Source: an uncultured Bacteroidales bacterium
GTDB lineage: Bacteria > Bacteroidota > Bacteroidia > Bacteroidales > UBA932
Direction of reading: 5' to 3'
Length of the DNA stretch: 6,820 nucleotides
Assembly: GCA_937906795.1 (NCBI GenBank)
Contig: CALCUQ010000203.1
Span: forward strand, 1-6,820
The notes below the pieces were generated by a model. It made no database searches and was not told the origin of the DNA. It saw only the letters and a program-made list of their open reading frames with translations. A program made the translations under genes and the position numbers. Below, piece by piece: positions 1 to 6,754 of the stretch (within the stretch, counting starts at the first letter, position 1; each line of letters starts with the position of its first letter).

Positions 1-1
1 A

Positions 2-559
2 TTTCCAAACCAGATAGACACTGCCAGACATCCAAGGCCAAGGCAAGTAATGAACATAGATTCCCTATATGTGTGGGAAGATGCAGAGGATGAGTACAGA
101 GACATTAACAATGCCATTAACGAAATCAACAATCAGATTTCAAATCTTGATTTTTACGACAAGGAACTCTATAAAATAGGATATCCACTCAGAAGAACTA
201 TTCTGGAGAGTTTCAGAAAATTTACTCTATCTATAGCGTGTATCATTTTCTTCTTTATTGGTGCTCCACTGGGGGCCATTATAAGAAAGGGTGGACTTGG
301 CACGCCTGTCATTATTTCAATGTTCTTCTTTGTAATCTACTGGGTAGTAGACCTTATAGGGAAGAAACTTGCCAATGATGGTGCCATTACCCCATTTATG
401 GGAGCATTTATATCTACATTTGTACTGCTGCCTATGGGTGTATTCCTTACATATAAATCAACAAAAGATTCATCCCTGTTCAACACTGATGCATACATCA
501 AAATCATCAACAATGTTTTCAGCGGAGCGAAAAAAGTAAAGAAAAAGATAAGAAAATAA
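2..559 (+). CDS. LptF/LptG-family permease, C-terminal part (5' end cut by window edge)
   Basis: The reading frame is open to the left edge (codons from position 2), so the ATG at 50 is an internal methionine and 185 codons of a longer gene are visible. Family knowledge: LptF and LptG are inner-membrane subunits of the LptB2FG ABC transporter, which extracts lipopolysaccharide and passes it to the periplasmic bridge. The visible part begins with a hydrophilic, acidic, Asn-rich stretch, then three hydrophobic segments (about residues 74-94, 101-119 and 129-151 of the visible part), the normal C-terminal half of the permease fold. The FTLSIACIIFFFIGAPLGAI stretch, followed by IIRKGGLGTP, is characteristic of the Bacteroidota version. 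The protein ends in a Lys-rich cytoplasmic-looking tail. The stop is 7 bases before fmt, suggesting one transcript. I cannot tell LptF from LptG by name here; family assignment is firm, subunit assignment is not. Confidence 0.88.
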   Translation, partial: FPNQIDTARHPRPRQVMNIDSLYVWEDAEDEYRDINNAINEINNQISNLDFYDKELYKIGYPLRRTILESFRKFTLSIACIIFFFIGAPLGAIIRKGGLGTPVIISMFFFVIYWVVDLIGKKLANDGAITPFMGAFISTFVLLPMGVFLTYKSTKDSSLFNTDAYIKIINNVFSGAKKVKKKIRK

Positions 560-566
560 CAATACA

Positions 567-1563
567 ATGAACAATATATCACCCCGTATAGTATATATGG
601 GCACTCCCGAATTTGCAGTAGCCCCACTTGAAAACCTTGTAAAAAACAACTATAACATTGTTGGAATTGTTACTGTTCCCGACAAACCAAGTGGAAGAGG
701 GCTTAAAGTAAATCAGAGTGCGGTAAAACAATATGCCTTGCAGCATCTTGCCAATGTTCCGCTGATGCAACCGGTTTCGCTAAAAGATCCTGCATTTATA
801 AAACAGCTTGAAGACCTTAATGCAGACATTTTTATTGTAGTTGCTTTTAGAATGTTACCTGAAATTGTATGGAGCATGCCTAAAATGGGAACATTTAATC
901 TGCACGGTTCACTTCTACCACTATACAGGGGTGCAGCACCTATAAACTGGGCCATTATAAAAGGCGAAACCAAAAGTGGCGTAACCACATTCCTTTATCG
1001 ATAAAGAGATAGATACCGGCAATATTCTTATGCAAAGGGAATGTCCTGTCCAGGAAAGGGAGACCATTGGTACATTATATGACAAACTTATGGATATAGG
1101 TGCCGGCCTTGTTGTTGAAACAGTTCAAGGATTGGTAAACGGTACACTTACACCCAAACCTCAAGAGGGCAGAATCACCGGTGCTCCTAAGCTAAACAAA
1201 GAGTTGGCAAGAATCAAATGGGATATGAAGGATGCAGATCAGCCAGACTCTTGTTGTGCTACTCTGATAGACAGACTTGTAAGAGGATTATCGCCATATC
1301 CTGCAGCAATAACAGTAATGGAGAATGCAGAAAAACAACACGAATTCAAAATTTTTGAATGCAGTGTAGTCAAGCAGGCAAATCCAGACAACACATCACA
1401 AGCTGGAACCATACAAAGTGACTCCAAAACATATATACACGTAACTTGTGCAGATGGATCTGTTCTAAGTTTGCAACAGATTCAGATGGCTGGAAAGAAA
1501 AGAATGAATGTAAAGGAATTCCTTATGGGATTCCGCAATATTGAAAGTTTCAAATTCATATAA
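567..1563 (+). pseudogene. fmt: Methionyl-tRNA formyltransferase, interrupted by a +1-base frameshift
   Basis: Fmt transfers a formyl group from 10-formyltetrahydrofolate to the methionine on initiator tRNA in the cytoplasm. The first frame (567-1004) carries the folate-dependent formyltransferase domain: MGTPEFAV at residues 11-18, PDKPSGRG at 38-45, and NLHGSLLPLYRG at 111-122, with catalytic-type Asn111 and His113 and the SLLP signature. That frame stops at 1002-1004. The natural continuation (IDKEIDTGN, with the expected catalytic-type Asp) lies in the +1 frame from 997 and runs to the stop at 1561-1563, including the C-terminal tRNA-binding domain with RGLSPYPAA and ending near KKRMNVKEFLMGFRN. 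Removing one T from the TTT at 994-996 restores a single 331-residue protein, a normal length for the family. So only one base separates this from an intact gene; a sequencing or assembly error is as likely as a real mutation. It starts 7 bases after the upstream permease and ends 17 bases before thiN. Confidence 0.93.
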
Positions 1564-1580
1564 TACTTTGCTGCTAACAG

Positions 1581-2276
1581 ATGCTAACAACCAAAACAAT
1601 TGCAATACTGGCAGATGGCACATATCCAACTGCCCAATATCCGCTGGAGATTCTATCAAAGGCAGATATTGTAATTTGTTGTGACGCATCTGCAACAAAG
1701 CTCCAAAACAGGGAACCGGACTACATTGTAGGGGATATGGATACCCTTAGCAGTCAGTTGCAGGAAAAGTATTCCCATATAATTCACAAAAGTTCCTGTC
1801 AGGAAACCAATGATCTTACAAAAGCTGTAAGTTTTGCATTAGGGCTTATTTCAACAACAGAGAAAGGAGAAATTTTTATTCTTGGTGCAACCGGTAGCAG
1901 AGAAGACCACACTCTGGGAAACATCTCTCTTTTGGCACAGCATTACATGTCTACAGGCAAAGAGATTCCACCTTTCAACAATATTATGAAAGAAGGAACC
2001 AAAATTAGTCTTGTAACAGATTATGGAATTTTTACTCCATACAATAACACAACTCATATAGGAGCTCCAAAAGGGACACAAATATCAATATTTGCATTTG
2101 ATAACACTCTTAAAATAAAGTCAAAGGGATTAAAGTACCCTACAGATAATGTAACTTTTGATTTCTGGTGGAAAGCAACACTCAATACAACAATTCAAGA
2201 CAGCTATACACTTGAACTGAGCCACCCATCTACAATCCTTGTATACCACATATACCCCCTACAATCAAAAGAATAA
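1581..2276 (+). CDS. thiN: Thiamine pyrophosphokinase (thiamine diphosphokinase)
   Basis: Converts thiamine plus ATP to thiamine pyrophosphate and AMP, the direct salvage route to the cofactor; cytoplasmic. Visible motifs in order: CCDASA at residues 33-38 (usually CDGA), GDMDTL at 51-56 with metal-binding-type aspartates, QETNDLTKAV at 74-83, and GATGSREDHTLGN at 102-114, the catalytic-domain signature. The C-terminal half (from about 145, LVTDYG, through KGTQISIFAF and the WWKATLN segment) matches the thiamine-binding domain of Bacteroidales homologues. At 231 residues it is slightly longer than the usual 200-220; about a dozen residues around 129-140 look like an insertion between the two domains. 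The ATG at 1581 is the first after an in-frame stop at 1575, and the next Met lies inside GDMDTL, so the start is well fixed. No TPP riboswitch is seen before it; it follows fmt by 17 bases and is last in its transcript. Confidence 0.92.
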   Translation: MLTTKTIAILADGTYPTAQYPLEILSKADIVICCDASATKLQNREPDYIVGDMDTLSSQLQEKYSHIIHKSSCQETNDLTKAVSFALGLISTTEKGEIFILGATGSREDHTLGNISLLAQHYMSTGKEIPPFNNIMKEGTKISLVTDYGIFTPYNNTTHIGAPKGTQISIFAFDNTLKIKSKGLKYPTDNVTFDFWWKATLNTTIQDSYTLELSHPSTILVYHIYPLQSKE

Positions 2277-2297
2277 CACAGAAACACCCACTTATCT

Positions 2298-2334
2298 AAG
2301 AGTGAAAGTCTGCCCTCTGAACTTTCACTTTTTT
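2298..2334 (+). terminator. Intrinsic terminator after thiN
   Basis: AGTGAAAGT at 2301-2309 pairs perfectly with ACTTTCACT at 2321-2329 around an 11-base loop, and a T run (2329-2334) follows. Extra pairing of AAG at 2298-2300 with the first Ts can lengthen the stem. It lies 22 bases after the thiN stop, in the convergent gap with the minus-strand permease. Read on the minus strand the stem is followed by CTTAGATAAG, which has no T tract, so it should act mainly on plus-strand transcription. Confidence 0.85.
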
Positions 2335-2349
2335 AACAATTACGGCCTG

Positions 2350-3444
2350 TTATTTTGGAGCAATCCTATATAAGAACACCGCAACTACCGCAAACAAAAA
2401 ATTAGGAAGCCATAATGCTATAAAAGGTGGTAAAGCACCGGTGTGAACAAACATCTGGCTGAATCTTAGGAAAAGGATATATGAGAAACTAAGAGCAATA
2501 CCTACTCCAATGTTAAGACCTATACCTCCTCTGCGTTTTCTGGAAGAGAGAGCAACTCCCATAATTGTAAGGATTATAGCTGAAAACGGCATTGCTACCC
2601 TTGTATTCTTTTCAATAAGGGCATATTTGACCATTTGGTCACCACGCATTTTTTGAGTTTCAATAAGCTCGTTAAGTTTAAAGAAATTAAATGACTCAAC
2701 TGTATTTTTCTTTCTGTAGAAATCTTCTATGGTTATTACTAATGTTGTATCCAATGTTTTTCCTTGTGAAATTATTTCACTGTCACCTTTATACTCTCTA
2801 AGATGATAATTTCTTAATTTCCAGCAATTTTTTACTGTATCCCACAATGCAGATTCTGCACTTAACTTTGATTTGATACTATGCCCCTCTATGGTCTCAA
2901 GAGTAAATTTATGTGCAGTGTTATTCCATGTACTGAATGATTCTGCATACATAAAGGTACCTGGAGATATCTGGTAGTGCATATTTTTGTTGGTGTTCTC
3001 AAATGGCTTTTTTATATACTTGGCCTCAAAAGCAATTCTACCAACATTAGCTGGAGGAATTACAAACCATCCCAACAATAAAGTAAAAATTGCAATGGCA
3101 CCAGCAGAGAGCATATATGGATACATCAACCGTTTAAAACTTATACCTCCTGCAAGAATTGCTATAATTTCAGAATTAGCCGCCATTTTTGAAGTAAAGA
3201 ATATTACTGTAATAAATACAAACAGCGGACTTAGCATATTTGCATAATAAGGGATAAAATTGCCATAGTAATTGAATACAATTTGTTTTAAAGGAGCATC
3301 CTTTTCAACAAAGTCATCAATTTTCTCACTTATATCAAATATTATGACAACACCAATAATTATAAGGATAGAGGCAAAGTAAGTACCTATAAACTTTTTA
3401 ATTATATACTTGTCAATTGTAGTTATCTTAAAATTATATCCCAT
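2350..3444 (-). CDS. LptF/LptG-family permease (full length, LptG-like)
   Basis: Inner-membrane permease subunit of the lipopolysaccharide extractor LptB2FG. The 364-residue protein has the complete family layout: hydrophobic segments near residues 18-36, 66-84 and 109-130, a hydrophilic, beta-rich periplasmic region of about 140 residues (the jellyroll position), then segments near 283-301, 307-327 and 338-360. The stretch SEIIAILAGGISFKRLMYP (91-109), between the second and third segments, is the coupling helix that in the family contacts the ATPase LptB, and Glu92 sits where the family has its conserved acidic residue. The frame can be extended to a TTG at 3471 overlapping tgt, but the ATG at 3444 fits better: it lies 10 bases after the tgt stop, has AGG a few bases upstream, and begins MGYNFKITTIDKYIIKKF like family members. 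Probably co-transcribed with tgt. Length (about 360) and N-terminus suggest the LptG-like partner of the permease at the left edge; the subunit name is inference. Confidence 0.9.
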   Translation of the reverse strand: MGYNFKITTIDKYIIKKFIGTYFASILIIIGVVIIFDISEKIDDFVEKDAPLKQIVFNYYGNFIPYYANMLSPLFVFITVIFFTSKMAANSEIIAILAGGISFKRLMYPYMLSAGAIAIFTLLLGWFVIPPANVGRIAFEAKYIKKPFENTNKNMHYQISPGTFMYAESFSTWNNTAHKFTLETIEGHSIKSKLSAESALWDTVKNCWKLRNYHLREYKGDSEIISQGKTLDTTLVITIEDFYRKKNTVESFNFFKLNELIETQKMRGDQMVKYALIEKNTRVAMPFSAIILTIMGVALSSRKRRGGIGLNIGVGIALSFSYILFLRFSQMFVHTGALPPFIALWLPNFLFAVVAVFLYRIAPK

Positions 3445-3454
3445 TAGCCTAATT

Positions 3455-4582
3455 CTATAGCTTTGTCTCAAGTTTCTTTACAGCAGCTTCCTTCCAGGTT
3501 GCAAAATCACCTGCCTTAATATGATTCCTTGCTTGTCTTACCACATCAAGATAAAAAGCAAGATTATGTTCACTTGCTATTTGGGCAGCAAGCATCTCTC
3601 CTGCCACAAACAAATGTCTCAAATATGCTTTTGTATATGTTTTATCTACAAATGATGTGCCCTTGTCGTCCAACAAAGAGAAATCATCTGCCCATTTTCT
3701 GTTTCTTATATTTATCATTCCATCCCAGGTAAACAACATACCGTTTCTACCATTTCTTGTTGGCATCACACAATCAAACATATCAATTCCGCGAGCTATA
3801 CCCTCAAGCAGGTTTGCAGGCGTACCAACACCCATAAGGTATCTGGGTTTGTCCAGAGGCAAAATTGGATGCAACACCTCTATCATCTGATACATCTTTT
3901 CTGTAGGCTCCCCCACAGACAATCCTATTGCATAACCATCCCTGTCTAAAGATACGGCATGCTCAGCAGCCATTCTTCTTAAATCAGGATATATACATCC
4001 CTGAACTATCGGGAAGAAAAACTGCTTATACCCATACAAAGGCTCTGTCTGGTCAAAATGTTTTATACATCTTTCCAGCCATTTTTGTGTTAACTTTAGA
4101 GAATTCAATGCATATTTATGGTCTGCATCTCCTGGAGTACACTCATCTAGAGCCATAATTATATCTGCGCCAATAATTCTCTGAGTATCAACATTATTTT
4201 CTGGGGTAAAAGTATGTTTTGACCCATCTATATGCGATCTGAAAGTACATCCTTCTGGAGTTAATTTTCTGTTTTCCGCCAATGAAAAAACCTGAAAACC
4301 GCCACTGTCTGTTAACATAGGTTTATCCCAAGATATAAATTTATGCAAACCACCTGCCTTCTTTATAATATCCAAACCCGGACGCAAATACAGATGATAT
4401 GTATTACCCAAAATTATCTGAGCATCAACATCTTCCTTTAAATCTCTATGATACACTCCCTTAACCGAACCAACAGTTCCCACAGGCATAAATATTGGAG
4501 TTTCTATAACACCATGATCGGTATACAGCAAACCACATCTTGCTGCAGATTGTGCATCTTGTGCAATTTTTTCAAACTTCAT
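3455..4582 (-). CDS. tgt: tRNA-guanine transglycosylase (queuine tRNA-ribosyltransferase)
   Basis: Exchanges guanine for the queuosine precursor preQ1 at the wobble position of GUN-anticodon tRNAs; cytoplasmic TIM-barrel enzyme. The 375-residue product is normal length. Visible signatures: TPIFMPVGTVGSVKG (28-42), LGNTYHLYLRPG (58-69), DSGGFQVFSL (92-101, Asp92 general acid/base type), MALDECTP (143-150, base-recognition Asp146), PIVQG (191-195, Gln194) and DMFDCVMPTRNGRNG (267-281, nucleophile Asp270). Two oddities: the substrate loop reads AIGLSVGEP (218-226) where the family has AIGGLxVGEP, one Gly short; and the zinc site keeps the C-terminal His (His339) but has Gly308, Ser310 and Asp313 where Zymomonas Tgt has its three Cys, a loss I recall in Bacteroidota homologues. 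The frame extends to a TTG at 4603, but the ATG at 4582 gives MKFEK, as in relatives, and leaves room for a promoter. First gene of a two-gene unit with the permease. Confidence 0.95.
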   Translation of the reverse strand: MKFEKIAQDAQSAARCGLLYTDHGVIETPIFMPVGTVGSVKGVYHRDLKEDVDAQIILGNTYHLYLRPGLDIIKKAGGLHKFISWDKPMLTDSGGFQVFSLAENRKLTPEGCTFRSHIDGSKHTFTPENNVDTQRIIGADIIMALDECTPGDADHKYALNSLKLTQKWLERCIKHFDQTEPLYGYKQFFFPIVQGCIYPDLRRMAAEHAVSLDRDGYAIGLSVGEPTEKMYQMIEVLHPILPLDKPRYLMGVGTPANLLEGIARGIDMFDCVMPTRNGRNGMLFTWDGMINIRNRKWADDFSLLDDKGTSFVDKTYTKAYLRHLFVAGEMLAAQIASEHNLAFYLDVVRQARNHIKAGDFATWKEAAVKKLETKL

Positions 4583-4607
4583 ACTAAAATCTAAAGTTAA
4601 CAAAGAG

Positions 4608-4615
4608 CAAAAGTA
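4608..4615 (-). promoter_or_regulatory. Candidate -7 element of the tgt promoter
   Basis: On the minus strand this reads TACTTTTG, a full match to the Bacteroidetes sigma-ABfr -7 consensus TAnnTTTG, ending 25 bases before the tgt ATG at 4582. Upstream the strand is a T/A-rich tract, but I see no clear TTTG -33 element at the expected spacing, so the call rests on the -7 match and position. It also supports ATG 4582 over the TTG at 4603, which would leave only four bases after the -7 box. Confidence 0.5.
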
Positions 4616-4627
4616 ATAAAAAAAATA

Positions 4628-4635
4628 TATATTTG
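4628..4635 (+). promoter_or_regulatory. Candidate -7 element of the nuclease-nupC promoter
   Basis: TATATTTG matches the Bacteroidetes -7 consensus TAnnTTTG, 40 bases before the ATG at 4676, preceded by an A-rich tract. No convincing -33 TTTG is seen upstream. It faces away from the tgt -7 box at 4608-4615 with only 12 bases between them, so the two promoters would compete or be co-regulated. A short inverted repeat, TGAG/CTCA (4636-4639 and 4646-4649), would lie at the very start of the transcript; an AGGG at 4667-4670 is a plausible ribosome-binding sequence. Confidence 0.5.
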
Positions 4636-4675
4636 TGAGTTATAGCTCAGTTGTAACATTTATTGCAGGGTATTT

Positions 4676-5233
4676 ATGAAAAGGATACGATTAGACATAG
4701 GTGCAGTTACTGCTACGCCAGAAAATGGTGGCAGTTTTATGTTCTTTTTATACAAAGATGGGCTGGACAGATGTTTAAAAGTAAAAATTACACCATCTGA
4801 TATGCACGCTGTCCTTACAAATTTCAAACAGGATCCCTCTGCTGTTGAATCCATTCCAACTCAACAGATTTTTAAAGAAGCCTTGCATGAATTCAGAATT
4901 GAATTGCTGGAAGTGGATATAATCAGAGATTTGGAGCACGATTGTTTTACAAGTAAGCTGCTTTTATTTGACGGGAGTAAGGAGGTTAAGATTACAGCCA
5001 GTTTTGTAGATGGAATTATTATGGCAAAAAATTTTGCATGTCCTATATACATAAGTGAAGATTTGATGAGCGAATATTCTTCCCCAATAGACAACTCAAC
5101 CCAAGAGTTTATAAACAAGGAAGAACACATAAACAAACTTAAAGAAGAGCTTTCCAGAGCAATAGCTTCTGAAGACTATGAAAAAGCGGCAAAAATCAAT
5201 AAGGTACTGGATAAAATAACTAAAAAAATATAA
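4676..5233 (+). CDS. DUF151/bifunctional-nuclease-like protein with C-terminal UVR motif
   Basis: The 185-residue protein has two parts. Residues 1 to about 130 follow the DUF151 (bifunctional nuclease, BFN) pattern: an N-terminal strand, an LKVKITPSDMHAVLTNF segment where the family has LPIxIGxxEAxAI, then TQQIFKEALHEFRIELLEVDI (family: THDLFKxxLxAFxIxLxxVxI), and finally ITASFVDGIIMAKNFACPIY (family: IDARPSDAIALAxRFxAPIY). Residues about 145-183 (EEHINKLKEELSRAIASEDYEKAAKINKVLDKI) are a UVR motif, the helical hairpin of UvrB and UvrC that mediates protein contacts; this DUF151-UVR pairing is usual in Bacteroidota. The DUF151 part is divergent: the ARPSDA core is ASFVDG, keeping the Asp but not the Arg-Pro-Ser. 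Nuclease activity is reported for plant members of the family; in bacteria the function is uncertain, and activity here is not established. The ATG at 4676 is preceded by AGGG. It ends 2 bases before nupC and is probably co-transcribed with it. Confidence 0.82.
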   Translation: MKRIRLDIGAVTATPENGGSFMFFLYKDGLDRCLKVKITPSDMHAVLTNFKQDPSAVESIPTQQIFKEALHEFRIELLEVDIIRDLEHDCFTSKLLLFDGSKEVKITASFVDGIIMAKNFACPIYISEDLMSEYSSPIDNSTQEFINKEEHINKLKEELSRAIASEDYEKAAKINKVLDKITKKI

Positions 5234-5235
5234 CA

Positions 5236-6723
5236 ATGAGTATGAAAAAACTATTTGTTTTACTTTTCTCTTTATGCGTAGCTTGTGCTTTATACGCACA
5301 ACAAGAAGATAGTACATCACTAGCAACGCAAACAATGGAGATTGCAAGTGAAACAGTAACTACAGCTGAGCAGATTGCCCAGCAAGAGTCAGCCAATCCA
5401 TACAAGGCTATCCTTACTGAGCGTACTTTCTCTTTTAACATAGGTTCTTTTTTCAGAGGCCTTATTGGTATGGTTATCATCCTTTTAATTGCCTGGATTT
5501 TTAGCGTTGACAGAAAAAGAATCAACTGGGGAACAGTTCTTAAAGCTTTGGGGCTTCAATTGCTTATAGCAATATCTGTACTTGCTTTTCCAGCTGTACA
5601 AAAAGGTTTTGAATTGTTTGGACAAGGTTTTGTTGCTGTACTTGACTGGACAAAAGCCGGTTCAAACTTTTTGTTTGGCAGTTTTATGGATGTAAGCAAG
5701 TTTGGATTTGTATTTGTTTTCCAGATATTGCCAACAATCATTTTCTTTTCTGCCTTAACAAGTTTGCTTTTTTATCTTGGTGTACTTCAAAAGATTGTAT
5801 GGGCAATGGGTTGGGCACTTACAAAACTTATGAAATTGTCGGGAGCAGAGTCACTCTCTTGTGCAGGAAATATTTTCCTTGGACAAACTGAGGCACCTCT
5901 AATGGTTAAGGAGTATATTCCACGAATGACAAGAAGTGAGATTATGCTTGTAATGACCTCTGGTATGGCCACAATGGCTGGTGGTGTTCTTGCTGCATAC
6001 ATAGGCATGTTAGGTGCTGGAGATAAAGTTCTTGAAGTTGAGTTTGCAAAACACTTGTTATCTGCATCTGTTATGGCTGCACCTGGTGCTATTGCAATTT
6101 CAAAGATTCTTAAACCTCAAACCGACGAAATTGATAACTCAGTTGAAGTTTCAAAAGAAAAAATTGGCAAGAATATTCTTGACTCTATAACCAATGGCTC
6201 AACAGAGGGTCTTAAACTTGCTGCTAACATTGCCGCAATGTTGCTTGTATTCTATGCATTGATTGCCGGTGTAAACGCAATCTTAAGTGTAATAAGTTTC
6301 TCAGCTATAGACAATATGATAGAGTCTGTATCTGGAGGAAGATATACAGACCTTTCTCTTGAGGTTATCCTTGCTGCTGTTTTCTCTCCTGTTATATGGC
6401 TTACAGGTGTACCTGCAGAGGATATTGGATTAGTGGGAAGATTGCTTGGTGAAAAACTTATTCTTACTGAGTTTGTAGGATACCAAAGTTTGGCAGATAT
6501 GATTCAAAGCGGTGCATTTGCATCTACAAAATCAATTATACTTGCTACATACATACTTTGTGGTTTTGCCAATTTTGCATCTGTTGGAATACAGATTGGT
6601 GGTATTGGAGGAATGGCTCCAAACAAGAGACATATTCTTTCTGAGTATGGATTCAGATCACTCCTTGGAGCAACTCTTGTTGCATTGCTTTCTGCTTCCA
6701 TGGTTGGAATGTTCTTGGTTTAA
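5236..6723 (+). CDS. nupC: Concentrative nucleoside transporter, NupC/CNT family
   Basis: Inner-membrane symporter that imports nucleosides using the proton or sodium gradient. The 495 residues carry the CNT landmarks: GNIFLGQTEAPL at 211-222 (substrate-binding Gln217-Thr218-Glu219), an inner gate-type region around 228-290, FSPVIWLTGVPAED at 383-396 (Glu395 corresponding to the second binding acidic residue), and CGFANFASVGIQIGGIGG at 442-459 (Asn446 and Ser449 with the spacing seen in Vibrio CNT). Multiple hydrophobic segments cover 74-490. Unusually, it starts with a signal-peptide-like stretch (Lys-Lys, a hydrophobic core FVLLFSLCVACALYA, then QQED), followed by about 45 residues rich in Ser, Thr, Gln and Glu before the first family membrane segment. 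An N-terminus outside the membrane agrees with the expected CNT topology. ATG 5236 or ATG 5242 (two codons later) could be the start; the spacing to the upstream stop is 2 or 8 bases. Driving ion cannot be read from the sequence. Confidence 0.93.
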   Translation: MSMKKLFVLLFSLCVACALYAQQEDSTSLATQTMEIASETVTTAEQIAQQESANPYKAILTERTFSFNIGSFFRGLIGMVIILLIAWIFSVDRKRINWGTVLKALGLQLLIAISVLAFPAVQKGFELFGQGFVAVLDWTKAGSNFLFGSFMDVSKFGFVFVFQILPTIIFFSALTSLLFYLGVLQKIVWAMGWALTKLMKLSGAESLSCAGNIFLGQTEAPLMVKEYIPRMTRSEIMLVMTSGMATMAGGVLAAYIGMLGAGDKVLEVEFAKHLLSASVMAAPGAIAISKILKPQTDEIDNSVEVSKEKIGKNILDSITNGSTEGLKLAANIAAMLLVFYALIAGVNAILSVISFSAIDNMIESVSGGRYTDLSLEVILAAVFSPVIWLTGVPAEDIGLVGRLLGEKLILTEFVGYQSLADMIQSGAFASTKSIILATYILCGFANFASVGIQIGGIGGMAPNKRHILSEYGFRSLLGATLVALLSASMVGMFLV

Positions 6724-6754
6724 AACCAAATGGCATACAAAAATATACAGGGGC

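Noticed and set aside
990..1004. Programmed +1 frameshift in fmt similar to prfB.
   Set aside because: The CTT-T slip is possible, but there is no stop or rare codon directly after the slip, no Shine-Dalgarno-like stimulator at close spacing, and no known precedent for fmt; kept only as a remote option in the findings.
1030..1563. The second half of fmt as an independent gene starting at ATG 1030.
   Set aside because: It begins in the middle of the formyltransferase domain and the frame continues upstream to the frameshift with family sequence; it is the downstream part of one gene.
1564..1580. TPP riboswitch ahead of thiamine pyrophosphokinase.
   Set aside because: The gap to fmt is only 17 bases and the end of fmt contains no THI-box pattern.
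3445..3471. Longer permease frame from a TTG at 3469-3471, overlapping the end of tgt by 17 bases.
   Set aside because: The ATG at 3444 has an upstream AGG, a 10-base spacing from tgt and the expected N-terminus; the extra nine residues are polar and not family-like.
2350..3471. Plus-strand ORFs inside the permease and tgt genes (for example 2987-3247 and 3928-4158).
   Set aside because: They are out-of-frame shadows of strongly conserved minus-strand genes and resemble no family.
4583..4603. Longer tgt reading frame from a TTG at 4601-4603.
   Set aside because: The added residues (LTLDFS) are not seen in relatives as I recall them, while the ATG at 4582 gives the family start MKFE and leaves room for the -7 promoter match.
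4640..4653. TATAGCTCAGTTG looks like the D-arm start of a tRNA gene (tRNA-Ile/Ala type).
   Set aside because: The following bases do not give a D-loop, anticodon arm, T arm or acceptor stem, and the bases before it do not pair; the window also runs into the ATG at 4676. It could be a chance match.
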